A stretch of DNA of 64,000 bases from Botryococcus braunii (lineage: Eukaryota > Chlorophyta > Trebouxiophyceae): positions 26,001 to 90,000 of the forward strand of contig KV908674.1 of the NCBI GenBank assembly GCA_002005505.1. The letters are read 5' to 3'. The position numbers and the translations under genes are program-made. Numbering within the stretch: the first letter of the stretch is position 1; every line of letters starts with the position of its first letter. The notes beneath the pieces are model-generated. The model searched no databases and had not been told where the DNA came from. It worked only from the letters and a program-made list of their open reading frames with translations. Positions 22,761 through 34,100 of the stretch are shown piece after piece.

Positions 22761-23734
22761 ACGGGCCCCTCCGGACGGTTGTCCCCCTCATTCCACTTGT
22801 GGAGTTCCCACCTGGTGTCTGGGAATACATGGGACGGGACCTATGGTAGGGGCTGTATATCTTGTGTACTTTGGGACAAGGGACGGGGTAGGTTGCCTAC
22901 CTCGGTATGTGTGGCATGAGGCCTCATACCGCTTCGATGCATTGAACTCGGGGTTCTGCATTCAGGGATAGGAATTGAAGTACACATGGCGCGCAACCGC
23001 AGTCTGCTTAACTAGCACTTGGGACGTGGGCTTGAAGTACAGAAGTGACTTGGAACCCTTGGCTATGGGCTACTTGGAACCCTTGGCTATGGGCTACTTG
23101 GAACCCTTGGATATGGACTACTTGGCATCTTGGGATGGATTTCTTTCTATGTACTATATGTGTACCTTATGTGTACAGTATGTGTACAGTATGGACAATG
23201 TATCATAAAGAAACTGTGTTGTATGGATAGCCACTTTAGGAAAGCATTGTGGACTGAGCTACACCTGTGTCATATTTATCTTGTTCGGATTGTTTATCGG
23301 TTGTGTCACAAGCATTGTATTGTTTTAATAAATAATAAATATGGATGTGTCAATAAAGGCGGACTTGGATAGTTCGAAAGGAATAAGGCGAACGTTCGTC
23401 GTAGTTCGCCGTAATTTATCGTAATTTATCGTAATTATAGTACCGTGTCGTATCGTATCGTACAGTATTGTACTTAGGACTAAAATAAAGCACACCTAAT
23501 AAATAAATTTAAAAAAAAACAAAAAAAACCAAAAAAAAAATGGACGCTTTAGTCAATTGCTTGGGATGATAGGGGAATAACTTGGAGGCGGGGACCCTAA
23601 TGTAACCCATTCGGCAAGGGTCTAACGGCGCTGGTGGATGGGCCGTTCGGTGACGACCATTCCCTTATAATTGTGGTCTACTGTATGTGTGTATGTGGCT
23701 GCATGAGGACATGCAGGAATTAAGGGGGGGATGA
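22761..23734 (+). other. A1 3' untranslated region
   Basis: Same layout as A0, with three copies of the 24-bp unit (23048-23120) against two in A0 and A2, A-rich runs (23510-23540) and the polypurine tract AATTAAGGGGGGGATGA before the LTR. No gene is supported. Confidence 0.7.
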
Positions 23735-24199
23735 TGTGATGGAATGTAGGGATTTCCCGGCATTTCTGGACATTTCCCTTACCCCCTAGCCTAGGCGCAC
23801 ATGTCGTACGAGCAACGCGAGTACGCACGTGCCTAGCGTCTAGCCTTGGCTTCCTAGCCGTCGAATTCCATTGGATAGTTATGGACGTTACTCTCATAGT
23901 AGGATTCTAGGATATTTTCTAGATACTATTGTAGAGGTTTGGTGGACTAGTGCGCTACCATTGGAGGAACGTGAACACACGATCACGAACCACGGGAAGG
24001 AACGGATAGAGACGTAAGCCACGGGAAGACACGCACTCAGGTAATTTGGAAGCTTAGTAGACCACAAGTAGGGAGTGGAAGCTCCGTGAGGTGGGGGTTA
24101 CTTGTAATTGGAAAGAGCGTCCAACTTGTCGGCCATCCGGCCTTGTCTCTCTCTCTCTCACAACTTGGAAATTCTCCCTAACTTGTGCATTCTACGACA
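23735..24199 (+). repeat. A1 3' LTR
   Basis: 465 bp, identical by eye to 9357-9821. The duplicated CAGTG follows at 24200-24204, then F sequence. Confidence 0.95.
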
Positions 24200-27100
24200 C
24201 AGTGCAGGCTAGAAGGTTAAGCAGAAAGGGCTGTCAGTCCTTTCTGGCAATTGTAACCGATCTATCTACCGATCCGAATGTCTCCATTCCTTCTCCTAAC
24301 TCTCCTGTTGTTGACATACTCAGTGAATTCCAAGATGTTTTCCCTGAAGATGTCCCGCACCTTCCGCCTGAGAGGCAAGGGGTTAGACACACTATACCCT
24401 TGAGCGATCCACATGCTCGTCCACCGTCTCGTCCGTTGTACCGGCTTTCACGCTTAGAGTATGATGAGGCGTTACGCCAGACAAAGCTATTGTTGGACAA
24501 AGGGTATATACAGCCGTCTACATCACCCTATGGTGCGCCCATTCTTTTTGTGCAAAAGAAGGATGGAAGCCTCCGGATGGTCATTGATTACCGAGCTTTG
24601 AATCGACAGACGGTCAAGAACAGGTATCCGATGCCTCGTATCGATGATACTCTTGATCAACTGCAGGGTTATACAGTGTTCTCTAGTCTTGACCTCACGT
24701 CTGGCTATCACCAGATCCGGATCACAGATGAGGATATGCCAAAGACAGCTTTTAGAACACCCGCGGGGTTGTTCGAGTGGCGGGTTTTGCCATTTGGGCT
24801 GACTAATGCCCCGGCCACGTTTCAAACTGCCATGAATGCTATCTTTGCTCCTTACCTGCACAAGTTTGTGCTCGTGTACCTTGATGACATCCTCATCTAC
24901 AGCAAGTCCATTGAAGAGCATAGGGAGCATCTCCGCAAAGTCCTTGAACTGTTGCGGCAGCATAAGTTGTATGCTAACCTAAAGAAGTGCTCTTTCGCCA
25001 AGGATGAGCTGGAGTACTTGGGCCATTTAGTCTCAGCAGATGGGATTAAAGTGGACCCACGTAAGGTGGCTTCAGTTGCTAATTGGAGCACACCGAAGAA
25101 TGTTGGCGAGTTGCGGTCTTTCCTGGGGCTGGCAACTTACTTTCGCAAGTTTGTTCGCAATTTTGCAGCACTTGCATCGCCACTGTACAGACTCCTACGC
25201 CAAGGTGTGACCTGGGTATGGAGTGCTGGGTGTGTTCGGGCGTTTACCGAGATTAAACATGCCTTGACACATGCACCTTGCTTAGCGTATCCTGACTTCT
25301 CAAAGCCGTTTGAGGTCCATTGCGATGCGTCTTTGGCAGGGTTGGGGGCCGTGTTGTACCAGGAGGGTCGCCCAGTTGCCTACGAGAGTCGTCGCTTGAC
25401 TCCCGCTGAGGTTAACTATCCTACTGGGAGCAAGAACTTTTAGCTGTGGTGCATGCATTGACAGTCTGGAGGTGCTACCTAGAGGGGGCCCCTGAGTTTC
25501 GTGTAGTCACGGACCACAAGGCTATCACTTATTTGGACACTTTGCCTACTTTAAGTAGACGGCAAACCAGGTGGGCAGAGTTCCTTTCGAGGTTCAATTT
25601 TCGCATGGACTATGCCCCCGGAACGTCCAATGTGGTGGCTGACGCTCTGAGTCGGCATCCGTCCGACTATGAGGCTCCTTGTCCAATCATCAATGGCGTG
25701 GTGATTGGTGGGTGTTCGCACCCGGCGCACCGTTGTCTGCCAACGCTCTCTCTTTGTGCCTTCGTTGGCACTATCCGCTCTGCGGGGGAGGGGAGTGCTG
25801 CGGCCGGGGTTGCTCTGTCTTGGAAGGACAAATTTGTCCAGGGTTATACTCAAGACCCATGGTTCCAAGATAAGCAGAATGTTAAAGGTCTGCTAGACTT
25901 TGACGGCTTCCTTCTGAGGGAGGGAAGGCCGTGGTTCCGGATGCTTTCGAGCTGCGAGCTCACATCCTCAAGGAACTGCATGATAGCCCGTATGCTGGCC
26001 ATCAAGGAGTGAAGAAAACCTTGGCCCTGGTAAGGCGCCATTATTGGTAGCCTACCATGCTTGCTGACATCGAACGTTACGTGCTAACGTGCCACTTGTG
26101 TCAGAAGAACAAGGCTCGGAACACTTTGCCTGCGGGGTTGCTGCAACCTTTACAGTTGCCGCTGAATCCTTGGCACACGGTGACTATGGATTTCATTACC
26201 CAATTGCCTAGGACAGGCAAGGGTCATGATGCCATTTTCGTCGTAGTGGATAAGCTGACCAAGATGGTGCATCTTATGCCCACAACCACCAAGGCTACGG
26301 CTGAGCAGACGGCTAAGCTGTACGTTGACAATGTGTGGAAGTTGCATGGTGTTCCCCAAGTGGTGGTGTCCGATAGAGATAAGCTCTTCACCAGCCACTT
26401 TGCTAGAGCTTTGTGTCAATCCATTGGGACTCGACAAGCCATGTCAACAGCCTACCATCCGCAGACGGATGGGCAGACTGAGCGAGTGAATCGAGTGCTC
26501 GAGGACATGCTACGCATGTATGTGGCCAAGTCCCAGGATGATTGGGATGAGAAGTTGGTATGTGCAGAATTCGCGATCAATAATTGCGATCACGAGTCCA
26601 CGGGGTCCTCGCCGTTTTTGCTGAACTACGGGTTTCACCCCCACCTGCCAGTCGCGATTCTCCCCAATAGACGGGTACCTGGTGCGTCTGACTTTGTTCA
26701 GGGCATGCAACGCCTCATCAATGAGGCCAGGATGACCCATCGGGTGGCCACTGCGAGACAAGCGCAGCATGCCAACACCAAACGAAGGGACGTTCAATTT
26801 GGTGTGGGGGACTGGGTCCTCCTCTCCTCAAAGAACCTTCGTTTCAAGGTGGGCACGCCCAAGCTCCTCCCGCGTTGGGTAGGGCCGTTCCAAGTCGTGA
26901 AACGTGTGGGTACCCAAGCTTATGAGCTTGACCTCCCGGCACGATGGAGGATTCATGATGTCTTTCATGTCTCCAACCTGGAACGGTACCGGCGGGATGG
27001 TTCGATGCAACCCCCACCACCTGCAGAGGTGCTGGAGGGGGAAGATGAGTACGAGGTGGAAGCCTTAATGGACCACCGTCGTGTCAATTCACGTGGCCGT

Positions 27101-27268
27101 CCCAAGTATGAGTACCTTGTCCGCTGGAAGGGTTACTCGTCAGAGCATGACACCTGGGAAGAGGAACGGAATTTGACAAATGCTCCCAATGTTGTAAAGG
27201 GATACTGGGACACAGTCAACGCACGGGCACCACGAGGCGGGGCACGCCGTCGTGGGCAGGTTGACTAG
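24200..27268 (+). pseudogene. pol: F pol (RT, RNase H, integrase, chromodomain), broken
   Basis: Joins the protease at 9356 across A1. RT: FVQKKDGSLRMVIDYRALN and YLDDILIY (about 24880). RNase H: CDASLAGLGAVLYQ, then a missing G near 25429 shifts the frame before ELLAVVHAL; it resumes from 25446. Near 25935 another frame break occurs. In the integrase zinc region TGG has become TAG (26048-26050). Integrase continues to 27268 with DFITQLP, VSDRDKLF, QTERVNRVLED, a GPF module and a chromodomain (YEYLVRWKGYSSEHDTWE). LTRs are identical, so these lesions are recent or F moved with help. Confidence 0.92.
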
Positions 27269-27697
27269 GGGAAACACAGCAGCACGAGCCTGTCAAGCTG
27301 CGTCACCGGGGGGTCGTGGTTTACCCATACGTTCGCGTGATCACAGAACGTCCCCTGACTTGGTGGCTAAGTGTCGTCCAGCCCCGGCTCCTACTATCCG
27401 CCCTGAAGCTAGCAACTTCACTGCTTCTTCATGGGAACCTGTACACGTGGAGTGTACATTTGTTCACGCCGACGACTGCCCTTTGGGCCCCGTCACTGCG
27501 GGATTCTGGTCTAGGCGTACCATAGAGATACCTCAGGCAAGTGTACACCCAGGCTGCGGTCTGGTGTCTGGAGGAGACTCGCCGGCTCAAAGTGTGATGT
27601 ATAGAAGTGTGGCAGTGACCTTCTATACGCCTCTGCCTGTGACTGCGGCTTGCTTTGGCAGGCCTCCCGGGAGCTCGGTCACCTAGGAGGGGGAGAA
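27269..27697 (+). other. F 3' region with an unassigned open frame
   Basis: Between the pol stop and the 3' LTR. A frame of 144 codons (27252-27686), overlapping the pol end by 17 bases, stays open almost to the LTR. I recognise no domain, and it may be chance. A purine tract GGAGGGGGAGAA precedes the LTR. Confidence 0.5.
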
Positions 27698-27860
27698 TGT
27701 AGCGCGCGGCAGGCAGACTCCGCCAGGGTTAGCCCCGTCGGATGCCAAGCGGTACATTAGGCTAGGCGTAGCCTCTTTAGGCTTCGCGCTAGCACATACG
27801 GTGTGGCGCTCGGGCCACACTGGCACTTTCATCGGTGCAAACAATTCGGAGAACTTTACA
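27698..27860 (+). repeat. F 3' LTR
   Basis: 163 bp, identical by eye to 7071-7233, followed by the CGCAG duplication. Confidence 0.93.
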
Positions 27861-28633
27861 CGCAGCCTGTTCCTGTTGTCACGACTCAGCCTATGCCAAC
27901 GGCTACTGCGGCATCGGCTTCCGTCTCTTCGGGTTCAGGGAAGCCCTCCCTGAAGTTTCCTGATCCACCTGTATTTGAAGGGGATGCAATGAAGCTTGAT
28001 CCTTGGCTAATGCAGTGCGAAATGTACTTGAGGGCATATGGGATAGATCTCGCATCTACTCGTGCAGTGGAAGTCGCGTCGATGTTTCTGAGGGGCAAGG
28101 CTCTTGATTGGTGGACAGGGCAATTTCATCTGATTGCTTCTGGCAGTTTGTCAGCCTATGGGACGTGGGGTGATTTTGTGTCAGCTCTGACAGTGGCATT
28201 TAGGCCTGTAGAGTTGCACAAACGGTACCTGGAGCAGCTGCTCAATCTTTCGCAGGGCAAACAGGATATGAGAACATATATTGCTACGTTTAATGCTTTA
28301 CGTGCAAAGGTTCCAAGTGCATTTGCTGAGGACACTCTGTGCCACTTGTTTTTGCAGGGCTGCAGGGCAGATTTGCAAAAACCCATCTCGCTACAGTATC
28401 CCAAGACATGTGTGGACCTTTTCAAGCATGCAGTAACTATTTCAGATATCCCCAGTCACTCCAGGACGCCGCACCAACCTCCAAAAGGCCCAAGCGACTC
28501 CAAGAGCCCTGGTACTTCCAAACCTGCCACGCAGACTTGCACGCATTGTGGCAAGCCTGGGCACGCAGCTGAGCGGTGCTTCCAATTGCACCCAGAGCTC
28601 AGAAAGCAACGTCACAAATCAAACACCACTTGA
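27861..28633 (+). pseudogene. gag: E1 gag, C-terminal part
   Basis: Continuation of E1 gag after F. It contains a retrotransposon-gag-like domain (FPDPPVFEGDAMKLDPWL, ALDWWTGQF, SLSAYGTWGDF) and a zinc knuckle CTHCGKPGHAAERC from 28538. The stop is at 28631. E2 has lost most of this part, including the knuckle. The frame is open; it is listed as broken only because F splits the gene. Confidence 0.85.
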
Positions 28634-28679
28634 TTTGGTGTTCTTCTTTGGTATTGAAGCAGTGTGAGACCTGCCTCAG

Positions 28680-29458
28680 ATGTCTGCCAACTGTCCCGTT
28701 ACTCAGTATGGGATTCCTATCGTGTATGGACTTGGTACTCTGCAGGATTTCTTTCACAGTTGTTGCCATTCTTTTATGACCCATTATGTGGATGGGCATG
28801 GTATATGTAGAGAGTTTCAGACATCCCCCCATGCCAGTGACCTAGCTAGTCCTGTGTGCATGTTTAAGAGAGATGCAGCTCCTCACCTTCCTTCTAGTGA
28901 TGCTCATGTTGTCTTGTTTGTTGATAGTAGTAACAGGGAGTGTACTGTTAGCCAGCTTGTGTCACAACTATTGCCAGGGACAAGATTGACAGTGTTCTCT
29001 TGTCAAGGCAGCTGTGAACAGGTGCTGGAAGGGACTACACAACAACAGTCTCATGATTTATTACTCTCGGCTTCTGTTTTGGATGCACTGGGTCTTACTT
29101 CCACCTTTATGTGCACACCCCACTGCAGTTCCAATACAGGCTTGCCCTTGTTTCGTTGCCTGGTTCAGACTGGTTGTCTTAGTGTGAAGAAGAAACCCCT
29201 GCCCGCAACTTCTTTTGACTCTTTTGTACAGTTAAACACTAGCCAGACTGTGAATGGTCCTAATCTTTCCTCTACGTGCATTGAATTTGAGGGAATTCTT
29301 GCTGATGGACCTGTCAGGATTTTGTTGGACAGTGGGGCCTCTGCAAATTTTATTGATAATAAACTTGTGCAGGAGCTTGCCCTTCCCACTGCTTCTTTAA
29401 GTTCACATGTTGCTATTCGTGTTGCTGATGGTAGGACCTCTATAGTAGAGAGTAGTGT
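28680..29458 (+). pseudogene. pol: E1 pol, Cys-rich N-terminal region and protease start (cut by G)
   Basis: ATG 28680 (SANCPVTQYGIP), 46 bases after the gag stop in another frame. About 215 residues precede the protease motif LLDSGASANFID (about 29325); they are rich in Cys, His and Ser and match no domain I know. E2 has the same region, so it belongs to the family. G inserted after 29458 within the protease; the sequence resumes at 35973 (LTVGSLDFGVTCLP). Confidence 0.8.
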
Positions 29459-29699
29459 TGTAACAGGGGTTCAACGATCGGGCGAACCTCGTGACGCGTA
29501 ACGGCGTTACACGTGCAGTAGCGCACCGGTGGTGCTGCTGTGCGGGCAGAGATTGGACAAGATAGAGAGTTACTAGGATAGTGTAGGCACCTAAAGGCTT
29601 GGGTTTAGAGTTATAGAGACCTTGGGCGAGAGGTGGAGCCCCATTATGTAAGGTTCGTGGCAGTCGGGGTTTGGGACCTTTGCCGATCGGTCCGTGACA
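29459..29699 (+). repeat. G 5' LTR
   Basis: TGTAACAGGGG...GTCCGTGACA, 241 bp. It contains a self-complementary GTAACGGCGTTAC segment. Confidence 0.95.
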
Positions 29700-29700
29700 A

Positions 29701-29713
29701 TGGTATCGGCGAG
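29701..29713 (+). promoter_or_regulatory. G primer-binding site
   Basis: TGGTATCGGCGAG, one base after the LTR; identical to A and D. Confidence 0.78.
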
Positions 29714-29732
29714 AGGGGCTTAGGCCCCTTTC

Positions 29733-31154
29733 GTGATCCGACTGGGTCTAGATAGGTATATTTATTTATGTAATTTAATAGAAGAGGAATTTGCCGCTTG
29801 GGAGTTAGATTTAGCGAGGAGACGTCGTGAAGTCTCACAGGGCCCCCAACTCGACGATCCCTCTCGTTCCGTACAATCTGATGCCTCAATAACTTCAGAA
29901 ATGGCCCGGAGAGAACTTGATGATTTACGTGCGCAGCTGGATGAGTCCCGAGAGCGGGAAGACGCGCTCCAAACTCAGATCGACGAACTCCGTGCGGAAC
30001 AAGAGGCACGACCCACTCCCGTAATTCGTACGCATATGCCTGACAAATTTGAGGGCCGAAAGGATGATTTGGAGCAATTTTTAGAGGATGTGCGTTCGTA
30101 TTGTGTGCTTACTAATCTCCCACTTGACAAGCGAGTGGATTACGCGGTGCGGTGCCTGGGGAAGTCCGTGAAAAAGGTATGGCTGGCTAAGAAAGCCAAT
30201 TACCTTAGAACAAACCCAGGTACAGCCCTGACTCTTGAAATCTTTGGACAACTTCTGGGCAGTGTCTATGACAATAGTGATAAAATCACCAAGGCAAGGG
30301 ACAAGTTGGATGGGGGTTTTCAGGGTTCTGATACCCTAGAACGTTATGTCGAAAGGTTCACAACACTGCTTGCAGAGGTGGAAGTGGGGGGAGAGCTGTC
30401 TGGGGGGGAGAAAATTCATCGCTTTAGAAAGGGGTTGCGCGACGACTTAAGAAAGGTGGCTGTCCTTGACCCCACCACTGGGGCTCCTTACCAAGACATA
30501 GATGCATTGATCAGTGCACTAACAAAGTATGATGCTGCCGTGGGAGGCACGGCGCAGGGGAAAAGACAACGTCTTGGGGGCCCTAGTGTGGCAGCCACCA
30601 CTGCCGTCGAATATGCCTACCCCACAGCCACCCCGGACGGGACATGGACAGGATACAACTATGGCTATGGTTATCAACAAGCCCCAACGTATGCTGCGGC
30701 TCCCATGGCCATGGCCCCAGTCTACCCTCAAGCAGGTCCATTAGCCTCCATGGCAGGTGGGCCTTCCCTGTATCCCCGTAGGGATGGGGTACCACCCTCA
30801 ATGCGGGTAGATCGCCGCACCGGGTTCAACCCCGAGAGGCAGTGTTTCTCGTGTCAGAGCATGGGTCATGAGGCGTGGGTGTGCCCTTTCAAACAAATGG
30901 CTGAACACCCTGAGATCCCCCTCACTGCTTTTCAGTTGCACATTGCTCAACAGATTGTGAGGGACTGGCGGGCTCGGGGAGTTCCACTTCCTGTCATCCC
31001 TGCACAGTTTGCAGAGATGGTGAATAGGGGCCAAGCATATGGTGGGGTGGGAACGGGCGGGACTGGACCAGGTGGTAGGACTGGGCGTGGGCGCGGACGG
31101 GGCCGGGGACGAGGACGGGGCTACGGAAGAGGGCGGGGACGGGCTAGAACATGA
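29733..31154 (+). CDS. gag: G gag, capsid/nucleocapsid protein
   Basis: The open frame begins with GTG at 29733; the first in-frame ATG is 29901, which gives a 417-residue protein, so the true start is uncertain. A coiled-coil-prone, Glu/Arg-rich N-terminal stretch (RRELDDLRAQLDESRERED) precedes the capsid region, which resembles A gag (TLLAEVEV and ATGSP/TTGAP-type motifs). A zinc knuckle CFSCQSMGHEAWVC starts at 30843. The C-terminus is a long Arg-Gly repeat typical of RNA binding. The gag stop overlaps the pol start as ATGA at 31151-31154, suggesting reinitiation. Confidence 0.9.
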   Translation: MIRLGLDRYIYLCNLIEEEFAAWELDLARRRREVSQGPQLDDPSRSVQSDASITSEMARRELDDLRAQLDESREREDALQTQIDELRAEQEARPTPVIRTHMPDKFEGRKDDLEQFLEDVRSYCVLTNLPLDKRVDYAVRCLGKSVKKVWLAKKANYLRTNPGTALTLEIFGQLLGSVYDNSDKITKARDKLDGGFQGSDTLERYVERFTTLLAEVEVGGELSGGEKIHRFRKGLRDDLRKVAVLDPTTGAPYQDIDALISALTKYDAAVGGTAQGKRQRLGGPSVAATTAVEYAYPTATPDGTWTGYNYGYGYQQAPTYAAAPMAMAPVYPQAGPLASMAGGPSLYPRRDGVPPSMRVDRRTGFNPERQCFSCQSMGHEAWVCPFKQMAEHPEIPLTAFQLHIAQQIVRDWRARGVPLPVIPAQFAEMVNRGQAYGGVGTGGTGPGGRTGRGRGRGRGRGRGYGRGRGRART

Positions 31155-34100
31155 TCATGGAACAATACCTCACCACATTTTCTCCTTATCCTAATTTTTA
31201 TTCTTCTTTAAAACAGCAAGCGGGACAACTTTTAGATTGTTTATTTTCTTGTAGCACTTCTTTGGAAATTCAGCCCGATGGTACACACTTACCACAGTTT
31301 GTTGTTGTTAAACGGGGGGAAGTTGAACAAACATTATCACGCTTTCGGCAAGACCAACTTGGGGCACCTCAAATGCATGCTTGCTTTGTCTTAGGGGCAA
31401 AAGTTGCCAAAAGTGCGACCATTTTTCCCTTTTTGAAGGGCATGCGTGTGCTCCTGCAAGGGAAAAAAGATAGGAATATTCCCTATTCCTATGTCGTTTA
31501 CTATGCACCTCCCCAACATTGCATATCATTTTGTCAGGCACTAGCACATCCAGACCTTGCCTTCATCTTCAATATCAGGTGTGGGGGGGTCAGTGGAGTC
31601 GCTCTGGTAGATACCGGGGCAACCCACACATTTGTGCGCAGGTCTTTTGTGAACACTTTAGGCCTTCGGCCGGTGAACACTCCGGTGTCTGTCCAATTGG
31701 CAGATGGCCAAACAATGACCTCTGCCGGCACTGTTTCTTTAAGGTTGCATTTGTCAAGAACTTACGTTGAACAAAGGAAATTCATAGTCTGTGACAGGCT
31801 CTTGGATGGTATAGATGTCATTTTAGGAAATGATTTCTTGAAAGACCGGGGCGCATTCATAGACTACGCGCAAAATGCCTTGCATTTGAAGCCGGCACAC
31901 TTCCCTCACTACATAACTCTCCGAAATAATGCGATTGTGCCCGAGACAAGCCCAATAAATCATACTAAGATTATTTCAGCAATAAGTGCAAACAGGGCTT
32001 TACGGAAGGGTGCTCAAATGTTTTGGGGAGTCGTGCGAGAGGAGACAAAGGAGGGGACAATGGGGAATGGAAGGGACCAGTCATGGGAGGAGATTGTATT
32101 GGGGAAGGTGGCCTCGGCTACCATGAAAGAAGAACCTCCCCCATGGGATACAGATGAAGCCACCGACCTTAACCTAAACTCTCGGGATGCAATTGGTAGT
32201 ATGACTGGCAAACCAAAGGAGCTGCGAGAACTTCTGTTGCAGTTTCTAGATGTTTTCCCAGATAAGCTGCCAGAGTTGCCACCAGATAGGGGGGTAGCTC
32301 ACACTATACCAATGGAACCAGGCCATGTACCCCCGTGCCGACCCACCTATAGGCTTGCTGAACCTGAAGTCAAAGAATGTAGGCGGCACGTCGAAGAACT
32401 CTTAACCCAAGGGTTCATTAGGCCTAGTTCCTCTCTTTATGGCAGCCCAATTCTGTTTGTTAGAAAAAAGGATGGTTCTTTCCGTATGGTCATCGACTAT
32501 CGAGCGGTCAATAATCTCACAAGGAAAGACAAATATCCATTACCAAGAATTGACGATTTGCTAGATAAACTACAAGGCTCACAATATTTCAGTTCGTTTG
32601 ACCTGTTGTCGGGTTACCACCAAGTACGACTGCATGAGGCGGATGTACCCAAAACAGCATTTAGGACACCTTTTGGGTCCTATGAGTTTTTGGTTATGCC
32701 CTTTGGGCTAACGAATGCTCCGTCAACTTTTCAAAGGTTGATGAATTCAATATTTCACGACTTTATTCGTGAAGGCTTCGTTGTTATTTATCTAGATGAC
32801 TTGTTAATCCACAGTCAATCCTTAGAGGATCATTACCAACATTTGGCACGTGTGCTCGAGCGGCTCCGGGAACAGAAACTGTATGCAAAGTTATCCAAAT
32901 GTGACTTCCTAACGTCAGAGTTGTGTTACTTGGGACATGTTGTTGGACGGGACGGACTGAAAGTGGATCCGGCTAAAGTTAAAGCTATCAAGGACTGGCC
33001 AACTCCCATCACGGCGACGCACGTACGGCAATTTCTGGGGCTAGCCAACTACTTCCGCAAGTTTGTCAAAAACTATAGTACGATAGCTGCCCCACTTACC
33101 CATCTAACTGGCAAGACTCCATGGATTTGGGGCAACCCCGAGCAACATTCTTTTGATAGTCTCAAGAATGCCTTAGTCAATGCTCCCACCTTGGTATTGC
33201 CAAATCCACAAAAGCCGTACCGTGTCGTTACCGATGCTAGTGACATAGGAGTTGGTGCAGTTTTATTACAAGACCAAAAGCCGGTCGCTTATTTCAGTAA
33301 AAAATTCAATTCAGCTGAGACGCGATATAGCACAACTGAAAAAGAACTTTTAGGAGTCTTATATGCTTTGAAAGAGTGGCGCTGCTATGTCCTAGGCACC
33401 TCATTTGTTGTTGTCACTGACCATAAGGCTAACAGCTTTTTACAAACCCAATCTCTCCTTTCACCCAGAAGGGCGCGGTGGGCCGAATATCTGCAACAAT
33501 TTGACATTAAGTGGGAATGGTCACCTGGGGTTGGCAACCCAGCAGACCCACTTTCAAGATGTCCTAATCTGGCCGTGGCCAACGTGTCGGGTGGACATCT
33601 GGGGGAGCACTCTCTCCTTGTCGAAGCGGATATGATGGGGGCAGGGGAGGCTGCAGACTCTCACTCCCTACCCTCGCAACTGGAAGGAATGGAAGCATGG
33701 GTGCGGGTTCTAAAGGATGCTTATTTAGTTGATGGATGGCTCTCGCGTAAACAAAACCGTCGGAAATTGGCCCACCGGAACGGGTTCTGGTATAAAAACT
33801 CGCGTTTGTATGTGCCCTCGCATTACGTTTCAGTGGACGGGGCGGAAAGGAACCTCCGTAGGGAAATACTTGAAAATCTTCATGGACCCCCAATAGTGGG
33901 TCATCAAGGGCGGGACAGGACAATCGAGCTGGTCGCCAGATCTTGGTGGTGGCCAGGGGTAAATGCAGATGTAACCGACTATGTAGCGCATTGCGACTCG
34001 TGCCAAAGAGTAAAACCTTTTTCAGGCTTACCTGTAGGGTTGTTACACCCCTTAGAAATCCCTTCTCGAAAATGGGAGTCCATGTCCATGGATCTCATCA

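Larger units (their letters stand above)
9357..24199 (+). mobile_element. Ty3/gypsy element A1, interrupted by A2
   Basis: LTRs of 465 bp (9357-9821, 23735-24199), identical by eye, flanked by CAGTG (9352-9356, 24200-24204). Own sequence is 9357-13421 and 20832-24199. Its LTR lacks a 13-bp repeat (CACATGTGGTG type) present in A0 and A2, marking a subfamily. Gag and the protease/RT part are open; one extra A near 20935 shifts the RNase H frame. Confidence 0.95.
7071..27860 (+). mobile_element. Ty3/gypsy element F, interrupted by A1
   Basis: Short 163-bp LTRs (7071-7233, 27698-27860) that look identical, flanked by CGCAG on both sides (7066-7070, 27861-27865). Own sequence is 7071-9356 and 24200-27860. 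Gag is open; pol has one frame-disrupting deletion, a further frame break and one nonsense codon. Integrase ends in a classical chromodomain. Confidence 0.95.

Noticed and set aside
27252..27686. Envelope-like third ORF in F
   Set aside because: No signal peptide or membrane segment, and it overlaps the pol end; chance is as likely.
29733..29900. GTG 29733 as a certain start of G gag
   Set aside because: A eukaryotic start would normally be ATG 29901; the upstream part is possible but unproven.
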